Shown here piece after piece: positions 7,509 through 14,209 of a stretch of DNA of 17,789 bases. A model generated the notes under the pieces. The model ran no database searches, was not told the origin of the DNA, and saw nothing but the letters and a program-made list of their open reading frames with translations. How positions within the stretch are numbered: position 1 is the stretch's first letter; every line of letters begins with the position of its first letter. The DNA lies in contig CAKTKB010000018.1 in the NCBI GenBank assembly GCA_934569195.1, positions 1-17,789 of the forward strand, written 5' to 3'. The translations under genes were made by a program, and so were the position numbers. Source of the stretch: an uncultured Oscillospiraceae bacterium (GTDB lineage: Bacteria > Bacillota > Clostridia > Oscillospirales > Oscillospiraceae).

Positions 7509-8888
7509 TTATTTCACTTCCGGCAGGCTGGCCGCAGCCACAGACTGGCCGACGCGGCGCGTCTTTTCATCCGGGAGCATCACCTCGACCCGGGCCGCCA
7601 GCTCCGGATATTCATCAGCCAGGACAGCCTTGCAGGTGCCGAGGATCGTGTCGCCGCCCTTGCCGGACATCACGCGTCCCAGCAGCATCAGGTGACGGAT
7701 ATCGTAAAACTGAGAATACTGCACAACCGTGTATGCCAGGTACACGCCGATGTCCCGGAAAACAGCCTGCGCTCTGGCGTCATCCTGCTCCATGAGCTTC
7801 TGGACGACCTTCAGCTTTTCCGCAGGAGACAGCTCCGGGTCCAGGGCAATCCCGGCTCTGGGAGCCAGCTTAATGACCGCGTCCTGAGAGAAGTACTTGC
7901 AGCCTACGCCCACATCCGTCGACCACTCATCGACCATGGCGTTCTCATTCAAATCCACAGGGGCAAATGCCAGCTCGCTGATCCACCCCAGCACATTCTG
8001 ATCCTTGTCAACATAGCCGACCGCCTCGCTGGTACCCATGGCCAGGCCCATAATGGAGCCGACGCCCAGGCCCATGGCGCCCGCCAGCGCGGACACGTCG
8101 CCGTCGTTGGCGACCACGATGGGAACATTGCCGATCTCCGCCGCCGCCCGGTCAAAAACGGTCTTTACCTCATCCCAGCGCTCTCTGGGAACACAGTAGA
8201 AAATGCTGGAGATCATCGGCGCGTTTCCGATAAAGACACCCGCCGAGGAAACGCCGATACCGTCCACCCGGGGCATTTTGGAAGCAGCCGTGCGGAAGGA
8301 ATCCAGGATGCCCGCATACTGATAGGCCGGATCCGGGTTCTTCTTGGGATGCCAGACCACCTCTTCGGAATAGACGCACTCGCCGTCCACAACTGCGGAA
8401 ACCTTCCGATCGGACCCGCCTGCGTCAAAGCCGATCCGGCAGCCGTTCAGATGCCCGCCAATAGGTCTCGGCGTCTCGTTGGCGGCAGGGCACTGCTCCA
8501 GAGGCAGATCCACGATTTCCAGCGGCCGTTCATAAAGCTTCTGGAAGAAGTCATAGTCGAACTCCCGGGCGCCGCCCGGCACATAGGCGCTCTTTAGACG
8601 CTGGGCCAGCGCGGAGCACCCGCAAATATAGACCCGGAACCCGCCGATGGACCACAGCAGGAACTTTACATAGCGCTCTACATAGCGGTAATCCGCCTCG
8701 GCCATCTCCGGCGTGCCGTGAATAAAGGTATGGCGCACCGAAATCTGCCCTTTGTCCCGCTCGACCGCAATTGCCAGCGGCTGCTTCGCATTTCGGCCAT
8801 AGGCCGCAGCCCACACACCGAAGGGAATAAAATCCGGATCCAACTCCGGAGAATGCTTCATGTCAAAGGAAATCCCCAAATACTTCAC
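7509..8888 (-). CDS. Divergent ROK-family (sugar-kinase-like) protein with an N-terminal extension
   Basis: 459 residues, much longer than typical ROK kinases (about 300). Residues 1-148 have no motif I recognise; the ROK/ASKHA fold begins about residue 150 with phosphate-1 motif GFDAGGSDRK (153-162). A SSAGV block (214-218) replaces the usual PGPVD-like segment. VVANDGDVSALAG (258-270) holds the Asn-Asp pair (Asp262) normally acting as catalytic base. GLAMGTSEAVG (281-291) stands where typical ROK proteins have the glycine-rich LGTGxGGG. The usual ROK zinc cluster (CxCGxxGC) is absent; only single cysteines occur in the region after residue 300. There is no helix-turn-helix, so a repressor role is unlikely. 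The start codon is GTG at 8888, with GGGGAG about 9 nt upstream. Placed between nahK and nagA, a role in amino-sugar phosphorylation is plausible, but the substrate and even kinase activity are inference. Confidence 0.8.
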   Translation of the reverse strand: MKYLGISFDMKHSPELDPDFIPFGVWAAAYGRNAKQPLAIAVERDKGQISVRHTFIHGTPEMAEADYRYVERYVKFLLWSIGGFRVYICGCSALAQRLKSAYVPGGAREFDYDFFQKLYERPLEIVDLPLEQCPAANETPRPIGGHLNGCRIGFDAGGSDRKVSAVVDGECVYSEEVVWHPKKNPDPAYQYAGILDSFRTAASKMPRVDGIGVSSAGVFIGNAPMISSIFYCVPRERWDEVKTVFDRAAAEIGNVPIVVANDGDVSALAGAMGLGVGSIMGLAMGTSEAVGYVDKDQNVLGWISELAFAPVDLNENAMVDEWSTDVGVGCKYFSQDAVIKLAPRAGIALDPELSPAEKLKVVQKLMEQDDARAQAVFRDIGVYLAYTVVQYSQFYDIRHLMLLGRVMSGKGGDTILGTCKAVLADEYPELAARVEVMLPDEKTRRVGQSVAAASLPEVK

Positions 8889-8912
8889 TTTAATATTCTC
8901 CCCTTTATCTTT

Positions 8913-9989
8913 TTATCCGCGCACCTGAGCGGCTACCTGCGCCACAATGCGCTTCATGTCCTCCCACTTGCTCTCCATATCGGAAACCAGCTTCATCTGT
9001 GTCCGCGCGCGCACAAGGTTGTGCTCCGGATAGGCCACCCGGAAGTAGTGATCTCCATCCAGATAGTCCTTCAGGAAGCGTGTCGCAACCTCCAGCGTCA
9101 TCGTCCATGCGCCCATGGGCAGCATCTCCACCTCTTTATCCGTCAGTGCGGTGGCCGCCTCCAGGAAGCCCCGGGTATACACCTCAAACAGATGCAGGTC
9201 CATGCTGACCTTGCTCAGGTCCTTTTCATCCTCCTCGGCCGTCGCCGCGCCGAAGCGGATAGAGTCGCCAAAATCGTTGACGCTCAGCCCCGGCATGACC
9301 GTATCCAAATCCAGGACACAGACGGCCTTGCGGGTATCCCGGTCCAGCAGGACATTGTTCAGCTTGGTGTCGTTATGCGTCACACGCAGAGGAAGCTCCC
9401 CCTGCTGCCGCATTCTTTGCAGCGTACCGCCGGACTCCTCCCGGGCGAGCAGGAAACGCACATCCTCCTGCACCTCTGCCAGGCGCCCCATGGGGTCTGC
9501 CTGGATCGACTCCCGGAGCTGGCGGTAGCGGTCGATGGTATTGTGAAACTCCGGAATGGTTTCCACCAGGGTCTGAGCCGGGAAATCCGAGAGCTGCCGC
9601 TGGAACCAGCCGAAGGCCAGGGCGCTCTGGTAGAAGTCGTTCTCCGTCTCCGGAATATCCAGGCACACACCTCCGACAAAATCATACATCCGCCAGTACG
9701 CATTGTCCGGGTCGTTGTATATGTACCCGCCCGCATGCGTCTCGACAAAATGCAGCGCCATCCGGGAATCTGCGGATTTCTTCCGGATAAAGTCCGTCAC
9801 AGCCCCTGCATTCGCCATCAGGCCGACGGGATCCCGAAACACATAAGTATTAATGCGCTGCAGCACATACTCAGCGCCTGTATCCGTATCAATTTTCAAT
9901 GTATAGTTGATATGCCCATGACCAAACTCCTGGCAGGAAATCGGATTCCCGTCCATTCGGAAGGCATAGGCCGCTTTTTCAATTTGCAT
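8913..9989 (-). CDS. nahK: N-acetylhexosamine 1-kinase-like phosphotransferase (APH fold)
   Basis: 358 residues, practically the length of the Bifidobacterium longum NahK as I remember it (359), with strong apparent similarity through the core: GHGHIN near the N-terminus (23-28), VTHNDTKLNN (203-212), DLDTVMPG (227-234), FGDSIRFGA (240-248), EDEKDLSKV (253-261) and YPEHNLVR (320-327). Asp207 in HND is the catalytic base of the aminoglycoside-phosphotransferase (Brenner) motif, Asn212 and Asp227/Asp229 bind Mg-ATP. NahK phosphorylates GlcNAc or GalNAc at C1, the entry step for hexosamine released from lacto-N-biose or galacto-N-biose by phosphorolysis. No GH112 phosphorylase, galT or galE is in the window, so use of this sugar-1-phosphate here is unclear. 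It has a good GAGGTGG site (9994-10000), is first in its operon, and is followed 24 bp later by the ROK gene. The substrate assignment rests on remembered family similarity. Confidence 0.85.
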   Translation of the reverse strand: MQIEKAAYAFRMDGNPISCQEFGHGHINYTLKIDTDTGAEYVLQRINTYVFRDPVGLMANAGAVTDFIRKKSADSRMALHFVETHAGGYIYNDPDNAYWRMYDFVGGVCLDIPETENDFYQSALAFGWFQRQLSDFPAQTLVETIPEFHNTIDRYRQLRESIQADPMGRLAEVQEDVRFLLAREESGGTLQRMRQQGELPLRVTHNDTKLNNVLLDRDTRKAVCVLDLDTVMPGLSVNDFGDSIRFGAATAEEDEKDLSKVSMDLHLFEVYTRGFLEAATALTDKEVEMLPMGAWTMTLEVATRFLKDYLDGDHYFRVAYPEHNLVRARTQMKLVSDMESKWEDMKRIVAQVAAQVRG

Positions 9990-10001
9990 GGAACCACCTC
10001 A

Positions 10002-10016
10002 GCATAGAATCTATGC
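10002..10016. promoter_or_regulatory. Inverted repeat directly upstream of the nahK ribosome binding site
   Basis: A 15-base perfect inverted repeat, GCATAGA-A-TCTATGC, ends 1 base before the Shine-Dalgarno sequence of nahK and lies about 45-60 nt downstream of the predicted transcription start. As RNA it can form a 6-bp stem with a 3-base loop. It is either a repressor operator in the transcribed region or a translational control hairpin. Confidence 0.5.
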
Positions 10017-10068
10017 ACCTAAGCGACGAAGTTTGCCCCAGGCAACAACATCGCATGGAATGTTTTCA

Positions 10069-10097
10069 ATTCTACCACGGAGTCCCCGAAAAAGCAA
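10069..10097 (-). promoter_or_regulatory. Promoter of the nahK-ROK-nagA operon
   Basis: On the minus strand, TTGCTT (10097-10092) and TAGAAT (10074-10069) have a 17 bp spacer. It lies just downstream of the manA terminator, so the operon is transcribed separately from pgcA-manA. The predicted start near 10062 gives a leader of about 73 nt, containing the inverted repeat at 10002-10016 and a small TTGCC/GGCAA hairpin near 10033-10045. Confidence 0.75.
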
Positions 10098-10114
10098 ACC
10101 ATTTCTGTCCGCCG

Positions 10115-10148
10115 AAAAAGGCCGCAGCGGTATCCGCTGCGGCCTTTT
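10115..10148 (-). terminator. Strong terminator after manA
   Basis: A perfect 11-bp stem GGCCGCAGCGG / CCGCTGCGGCC (10120-10130 / 10134-10144) has a 3-base loop and is followed on the minus strand by TTTTTC. The plus-strand reading also ends in TTTTCC. It ends only 18 bp before the -35 box of the nahK promoter, cleanly separating the two operons. Confidence 0.92.
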
Positions 10149-10151
10149 CCG

Positions 10152-11084
10152 TTATACTGTCCCCACTCGGGTCATGACCGCCTGAACGCTTCCGTCCAGG
10201 GAGAAAACGCCGCTGTCGGCCGGCAGGAACAGGCTGTCTCCCTTCCGGATGGGCATTGTTTCCTCGCCGCAGGTAATGCTGCCTTCGCCATCCACCACCA
10301 GAATGGAGGTAAAGGACTCGTCGTCACAGTTCCCGCTGTAGGGCGCATCCACCTTATCCACCGTGAAATAAGCGCTGCGGGCAAGATGGCCGCCGAAGTT
10401 ATAATCCGTGCGGGCAGGCTCCAGGCGGGTAACCTTGACGGCCTTGTCCACATGAAGCTGACGCGGCTTTCCATCCGCTCCCACCCGGTTAAAATCGAAG
10501 ACCCGGTAGGTAGAGTTGGAGTTCTGCTGAATTTCCGCAATCAGCAGACCCTTGCCGATGGCATGGATCGTACCGGCGGGAATATAAAACAGGTCGCCCT
10601 TATGTACGGGCACCGCGTTGAGGACCTCCAGCAGCGTGCCGTTCTCGATCCGGCTGCGGAATTCCTCCTTGGTGATCTTCTTGGTAAAACCGTAATACAG
10701 GAAGGCCCCGGGCTGCGCCTCCAGCACATACCACATTTCCGTCTTTCCGTATTCGTGCTCCATCTCCAGCGCGTCGGTATTGTTAGGATGCACCTGGATA
10801 GACAGGTTGTCCCGCGCGTCGATGAACTTGATCATAATGGGGAAATTCCCGAAAATCTGGCAGTTGCTGCCCAGGACCCGCCGTCCGGCCGCTTCCAGAT
10901 ACTCCGGCAGCGTCTTACCGGCGTACGGCCCGTTGACAATGGTGGAGGGTCCGTCCGGATGGCAGGAAAGCTCCCAGGTCTCCGCCAGGCGTTCGCCGTC
11001 AAACTGCTTGTTGTATTCCTCTTTCAGCCGGGTCCCGCCCCAGATATAGTCCTTGCAGGCGGGTTTTAATTTCAAAATTGCCAT
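10152..11084 (-). CDS. manA: Mannose-6-phosphate isomerase, type I (short Bacillus-type)
   Basis: A 310-residue cupin enzyme interconverting mannose-6-phosphate and fructose-6-phosphate (EC 5.3.1.8). Zinc ligands are all visible: Gln97 and His99 in IQVHPN, Glu116 in KTEMWYVL and His174 in AGTIHAIG. Further family blocks are KDYIWGG (11-17), ETWELSCHPDG (35-45), EIQQNSNSTYRVFDF (184-198) and a second cupin domain to the end (KGDSLFLPA). The length fits the short Bacillus/Clostridium class, not the 390-residue E. coli one. ATG at 11084 is chosen over the ATG at 11099 because GGAGG lies 6 nt upstream and the protein aligns from MAILKLKP. It follows pgcA by 48 bp with no promoter or terminator between, so the two form an operon closed by a strong hairpin. 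Confidence 0.96.
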   Translation of the reverse strand: MAILKLKPACKDYIWGGTRLKEEYNKQFDGERLAETWELSCHPDGPSTIVNGPYAGKTLPEYLEAAGRRVLGSNCQIFGNFPIMIKFIDARDNLSIQVHPNNTDALEMEHEYGKTEMWYVLEAQPGAFLYYGFTKKITKEEFRSRIENGTLLEVLNAVPVHKGDLFYIPAGTIHAIGKGLLIAEIQQNSNSTYRVFDFNRVGADGKPRQLHVDKAVKVTRLEPARTDYNFGGHLARSAYFTVDKVDAPYSGNCDDESFTSILVVDGEGSITCGEETMPIRKGDSLFLPADSGVFSLDGSVQAVMTRVGTV

Positions 11085-11132
11085 AAATTGCCTCCGCAAA
11101 TTTCTAAAATCTTTTTTGACACGAACCGAGCC

Positions 11133-12815
11133 TCAGCCCTGCATCATCTTATCCGCGGCCTGACCCAGGCGCTCAATGATGGCCACAGACGCCTCCTCCG
11201 TCTTGCCCACGGCAGACAGATAGGTCTTGATCTTCGGCTCCGTTCCGGAAGGACGAACCATAAACTTCGCGCCGCCCTCCAGCTGATACTCCAGCACGTT
11301 CGCCTTGGGAAGTCCGGTTCCCTCGGCCTGGTAGTCCACAACCTTTACCACTTGCAGACCGGCGATCTGCTCCGGCGGCGTCTGGCGCAGACCGCTCATC
11401 AGAGCGTTCATCGTCCGCATACCGCTCTCGCCCTCAAAGGTGAAGCTGCGCAGCCCGTTGCGGTAGTAGCCATACTCCCCATAGAGCGCCTCAATCGCGT
11501 CAGCCAGCGTCATGCCCTGCCGTGCATACCATGCGGCGGCCTCACACACCAGCAGCGTGGCATTCACCGCGTCCTTATCCCGCACATGGCTGCCGGAAAG
11601 GTAGCCGTAGCTCTCTTCAAATCCGAAAATATACCGCTCCGGATGGCCCTGCGCCTCCAGAAGGCCGATCTGTTCTCCGATAAACTTAAAGCCGGTCAGG
11701 GTGCGCCGCAGCTCCACACCGTATTTGGCGGCAACGGCCGTCGCCATATCGGTGGAAACAATGGTGGTCACCGCCACGGGCTTCTCCGGCATGGTCCCGC
11801 AGGCCAGGCGGGAACGGCAGATGAAGTCCAGCAGGATCACGCCCATCTCATTGCCGGTAATCAGGCGATATCCGCCCTTCCCGTCGGGAACGGCTGTACC
11901 GCAGCGGTCGCAGTCCGGGTCGGTGCCCAGCAGCAGATCTGGCTTCACCCGGTCGCACAGCTCCAGGCCCTTCTCCATTGCCTCACGGATCTCCGGATTG
12001 GGATAGGGGCAGGTGGGGAAATTCCCGTCGGGCTTCTCCTGCTCCGGAACCACCGTCACATGGGTAACCCCCAGCTTCTCCAGGATTTTCTTCACGCATT
12101 CCAGTCCGCTGCCGTTGAGCGGCGTGTAGACCATCTTCAGCGCATCCATGCCGGTACCGTCTCCCACGCGCTGGGCATACACCGCGTCCACAAAAGCATC
12201 CAGCACCGCATCGGGAATGTAGCAAATCGTTCCGGATGCCAGAGCCGCGTCAAAATCCGCCACCTTCACGTCCCGGAAGCAGTCCACCTTCTCGATCGTG
12301 CCGAGGATGCGGTCTGCCATCTCCAGGGTGATCTGGCATCCATCCGGCCCATAAGCCTTATAGCCGTTGTATTTTGCCGGATTGTGGCTGGCCGTTACGC
12401 AGACGCCCGCGCCGCAGCCCAGCGCCCGGACCGCCCAGCTCAGGGCCGGCGTAGGCTCCAGCCGGGGATACAGGTAAGCCGTAATTCCGTTGGCCGCCAG
12501 AACCCGGGCCGTCTCCCGGGCAAACAGGTCGCTGTTGATCCGGCTGTCATGCCCGATGGCGACTTTCTTGGGCAGGTCCGTCGTATTCAGATAATCCGCC
12601 AGGCCCTGGGTCGCCTTACGGACGGTGTAGATATTCATCCGGTTCGTTCCTGCGCCCAGCACACCGCGCAGACCGCCGGTGCCGAACTCCAGGTCCCGGT
12701 AAAACCGGTCATTAATCGCTGCCTCGTCGCCCTCTACGGCCTGCAATTCCGCCGCAATGGCAGGATCCAGATCTTGAGCGCGCCACAGTTGGTATTGTTC
12801 CTCCGCAAAAGTCAT
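11133..12815 (-). CDS. pgcA: Phosphoglucomutase / phosphomannomutase (alpha-D-phosphohexomutase)
   Basis: A 560-residue cytosolic mutase moving phosphate between C1 and C6 of hexoses, closely resembling Bacillus PgcA (for example the FGTGGLRG...GAGTNRMNIYTVRKA stretch near 44-68). The phosphoserine loop is TASHNP with Ser143. The Mg loop is DPDCDR with Asp299, 301 and 303; the common form is DPDADR, so a Cys replaces Ala but all metal ligands remain. The sugar-binding loop is GFEESYG (398-404) and the phosphate-binding loop RPSGTEPK (521-528). Two ATGs lie 6 bp apart; the one at 12815 is 8 nt from GGAGG while the one at 12821 is only 2 nt from it, so 12815 is chosen. It is first in the operon with manA. 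The exact preference (glucose, mannose or amino-sugar phosphate) cannot be told from sequence. Confidence 0.94.
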   Translation of the reverse strand: MTFAEEQYQLWRAQDLDPAIAAELQAVEGDEAAINDRFYRDLEFGTGGLRGVLGAGTNRMNIYTVRKATQGLADYLNTTDLPKKVAIGHDSRINSDLFARETARVLAANGITAYLYPRLEPTPALSWAVRALGCGAGVCVTASHNPAKYNGYKAYGPDGCQITLEMADRILGTIEKVDCFRDVKVADFDAALASGTICYIPDAVLDAFVDAVYAQRVGDGTGMDALKMVYTPLNGSGLECVKKILEKLGVTHVTVVPEQEKPDGNFPTCPYPNPEIREAMEKGLELCDRVKPDLLLGTDPDCDRCGTAVPDGKGGYRLITGNEMGVILLDFICRSRLACGTMPEKPVAVTTIVSTDMATAVAAKYGVELRRTLTGFKFIGEQIGLLEAQGHPERYIFGFEESYGYLSGSHVRDKDAVNATLLVCEAAAWYARQGMTLADAIEALYGEYGYYRNGLRSFTFEGESGMRTMNALMSGLRQTPPEQIAGLQVVKVVDYQAEGTGLPKANVLEYQLEGGAKFMVRPSGTEPKIKTYLSAVGKTEEASVAIIERLGQAADKMMQG

Positions 12816-12888
12816 AAACATTTCCTCCAGTCTTCATTTTCAAAGACGCCGTCATAACAAGCATATGGCGGCAGAACTCGCCATGCTC

Positions 12889-12917
12889 AGTATAACAACT
12901 CAAACAGAATTCGTCAA
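12889..12917 (-). promoter_or_regulatory. Promoter of the pgcA-manA operon
   Basis: On the minus strand, TTGACG (12917-12912) and TATACT (12894-12889) have a 17 bp spacer plus an extended -10 TG. It is among the closest to consensus in the window, suggesting steady, strong transcription. The predicted start near 12882 leaves a leader of about 67 nt. Confidence 0.82.
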
Positions 12918-12952
12918 GTACCACCTGGACCATTCCGTGATTTTGACGAATT
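12908..12952. promoter_or_regulatory. Perfect 10-bp inverted repeat at the pgcA promoter (candidate operator pair)
   Basis: AATTCGTCAA (12908-12917) and TTGACGAATT (12943-12952) are exact reverse complements separated by 25 bp. One arm covers the -35 box; the other lies immediately upstream. The 35-bp centre-to-centre distance is a little over three helical turns, compatible with a dimer or two dimers on one DNA face. Confidence 0.5.
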
Positions 12953-12964
12953 TCCCCATCCGTC

Positions 12965-13002
12965 CGAAAAAAAGCCCGCAGAACGGTCAACCGTCCCGCG
13001 GG
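12965..13002 (-). terminator. Terminator of the TIM-barrel/Gfo operon
   Basis: On the minus strand a 12-bp stem, CCCGCGGGACGG with CCGTTCTGCGGG (two G-U pairs), closes a TTGA loop and is followed by a run of seven T. It is 38 bp after the Gfo stop codon and upstream of the pgcA promoter. A GC-rich palindrome, GGCGCGCC (near 13033-13040), lies at the stop codon but has no T-run. Confidence 0.92.
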
Positions 13003-13039
13003 TCTTTTCACGCCGCGCCTGACACTCTCCGGCGCGCCG

Positions 13040-14191
13040 TCAAATTTCCGGAATCTGAAGCTCTATCTCTCTGCCTGCCTTTGCCGAACGCACCACGCCG
13101 TCAATAATGGCCTGGTTATAGAGGATCTGGCTGGTGGGAACCGTCGCCTTGCCTCCGTTTTCCACGGCCGTAATGAAGGAGCGCAGCTTTTTATAGAACA
13201 GTTCTCCCATAGGTGCAAGGGGAATCTGGAAGCTGACCTCTTGCCCGGCCACGGTTTTGTACACCGTCAGCGGCTTATCAAATTCGCCGTTCCAGCAGTC
13301 CGTGGACGGAATGCGCAGGCCGCCCTTTGTACCCAGAATCAGCGCGTCGCCGGTGGTATCCATGTGCATCGCCCAGGAAATCCGGAAATCCAGAATGATT
13401 CCGCCCTCCAGGCGAATAAATGCGGCGGCAAAATCGTCCACGCCAAAAGCTTCGGCGTACTCCGGATGTCCCGGATACGTGTCGGGGTTTTTCCCGAAAT
13501 AGTCAGTCGTATAGCCGGAAACCGTCAGCGGCCGGGGGTATCCCACAGCATTGAGCAGCATATCCAGCGAATAAGATCCGATATCGCCCAGAGCGCCCAC
13601 GCCACCGGTATCCTTCGCAATGAAAGACGTTCCATAGGGCGTAGGGATTCCGCTGCGCCGTCCACCGCCTGCCTGGAGATAATAAATCTTTCCCAGCTCA
13701 CCGGATTCCACAATCTTCTTGATCATCTGCATATTTTCACTCATGCGGGGCTGGAAACCGATGGTAAGAATCTTTCCGCTCTTCTTCTCGGCGCGCATCA
13801 CCGCCACTGCCTCATCCAGCGTAACGGTAAAGGGCTTTTCCAGCAGCACATGCACACCGTGCTCCAGCGCGTCAATGGCGCAGGGAGCATGCTGGCAGTT
13901 ATAGGTGCAGATGCTGACGGCATCGAGCTTTTCCGCCTCCAGCATGGCATGGCCGCTCTCATAGCAGCGCACGTCCTTCACGCCGAGCCGCTCAAAAAAG
14001 GCTGCCGCCTTTCCCGGCACCAGATCCGCACCCGCAACGATCTGCACATCCGGCATTTTCAGATACTCCAGCACATGGGCTTCCGCAATCCAGCCCGTGC
14101 CGATAATGCCCACCCGCACAGTCCTTCCGGATGCGGCTCCGGTATCCTCCGTACCGGCAGTCTTGTAGCGATCGAGAATGTTTTCTTCCAT
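13040..14191 (-). CDS. Gfo/Idh/MocA family NAD(P)-dependent oxidoreductase
   Basis: 383 residues. The Rossmann fold starts at about residue 26 with RVGIIGTGWIAEAH (GxGxxA at 31-36). The family's EKP motif is Glu118-Lys119-Pro120 (HVLLEKPF), with Lys119 the expected catalytic residue. The C-terminal alpha/beta substrate domain includes GALGDIGSYSLDM (199-211), where the usual His of the DxGxHxxD motif is replaced by Ser or Tyr. Such enzymes oxidise or reduce a hydroxyl on a sugar, inositol or glycoside, often at C2 or C3. The first 25 residues are a polar leader of no obvious role. GGGAGG lies 8 nt before the ATG. The gene starts 18 bp after the TIM-barrel gene, indicating cotranscription and a shared pathway. 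The substrate is unknown. Confidence 0.92.
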   Translation of the reverse strand: MEENILDRYKTAGTEDTGAASGRTVRVGIIGTGWIAEAHVLEYLKMPDVQIVAGADLVPGKAAAFFERLGVKDVRCYESGHAMLEAEKLDAVSICTYNCQHAPCAIDALEHGVHVLLEKPFTVTLDEAVAVMRAEKKSGKILTIGFQPRMSENMQMIKKIVESGELGKIYYLQAGGGRRSGIPTPYGTSFIAKDTGGVGALGDIGSYSLDMLLNAVGYPRPLTVSGYTTDYFGKNPDTYPGHPEYAEAFGVDDFAAAFIRLEGGIILDFRISWAMHMDTTGDALILGTKGGLRIPSTDCWNGEFDKPLTVYKTVAGQEVSFQIPLAPMGELFYKKLRSFITAVENGGKATVPTSQILYNQAIIDGVVRSAKAGREIELQIPEI

Positions 14192-14209
14192 TTTCTGTTC
14201 CTCCCGTTA

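Noticed and set aside
7509..8888. ROK protein as the repressor of the hexosamine operon
   Set aside because: ROK repressors carry an N-terminal winged helix-turn-helix; the N-terminal extension here shows no such pattern by eye and begins with strand-like MKYLGISFD.
9990..10151. Riboswitch or small RNA in the nahK leader
   Set aside because: The leader is about 73 nt with only two small hairpins and no recognisable glmS, T-box or other riboswitch core.
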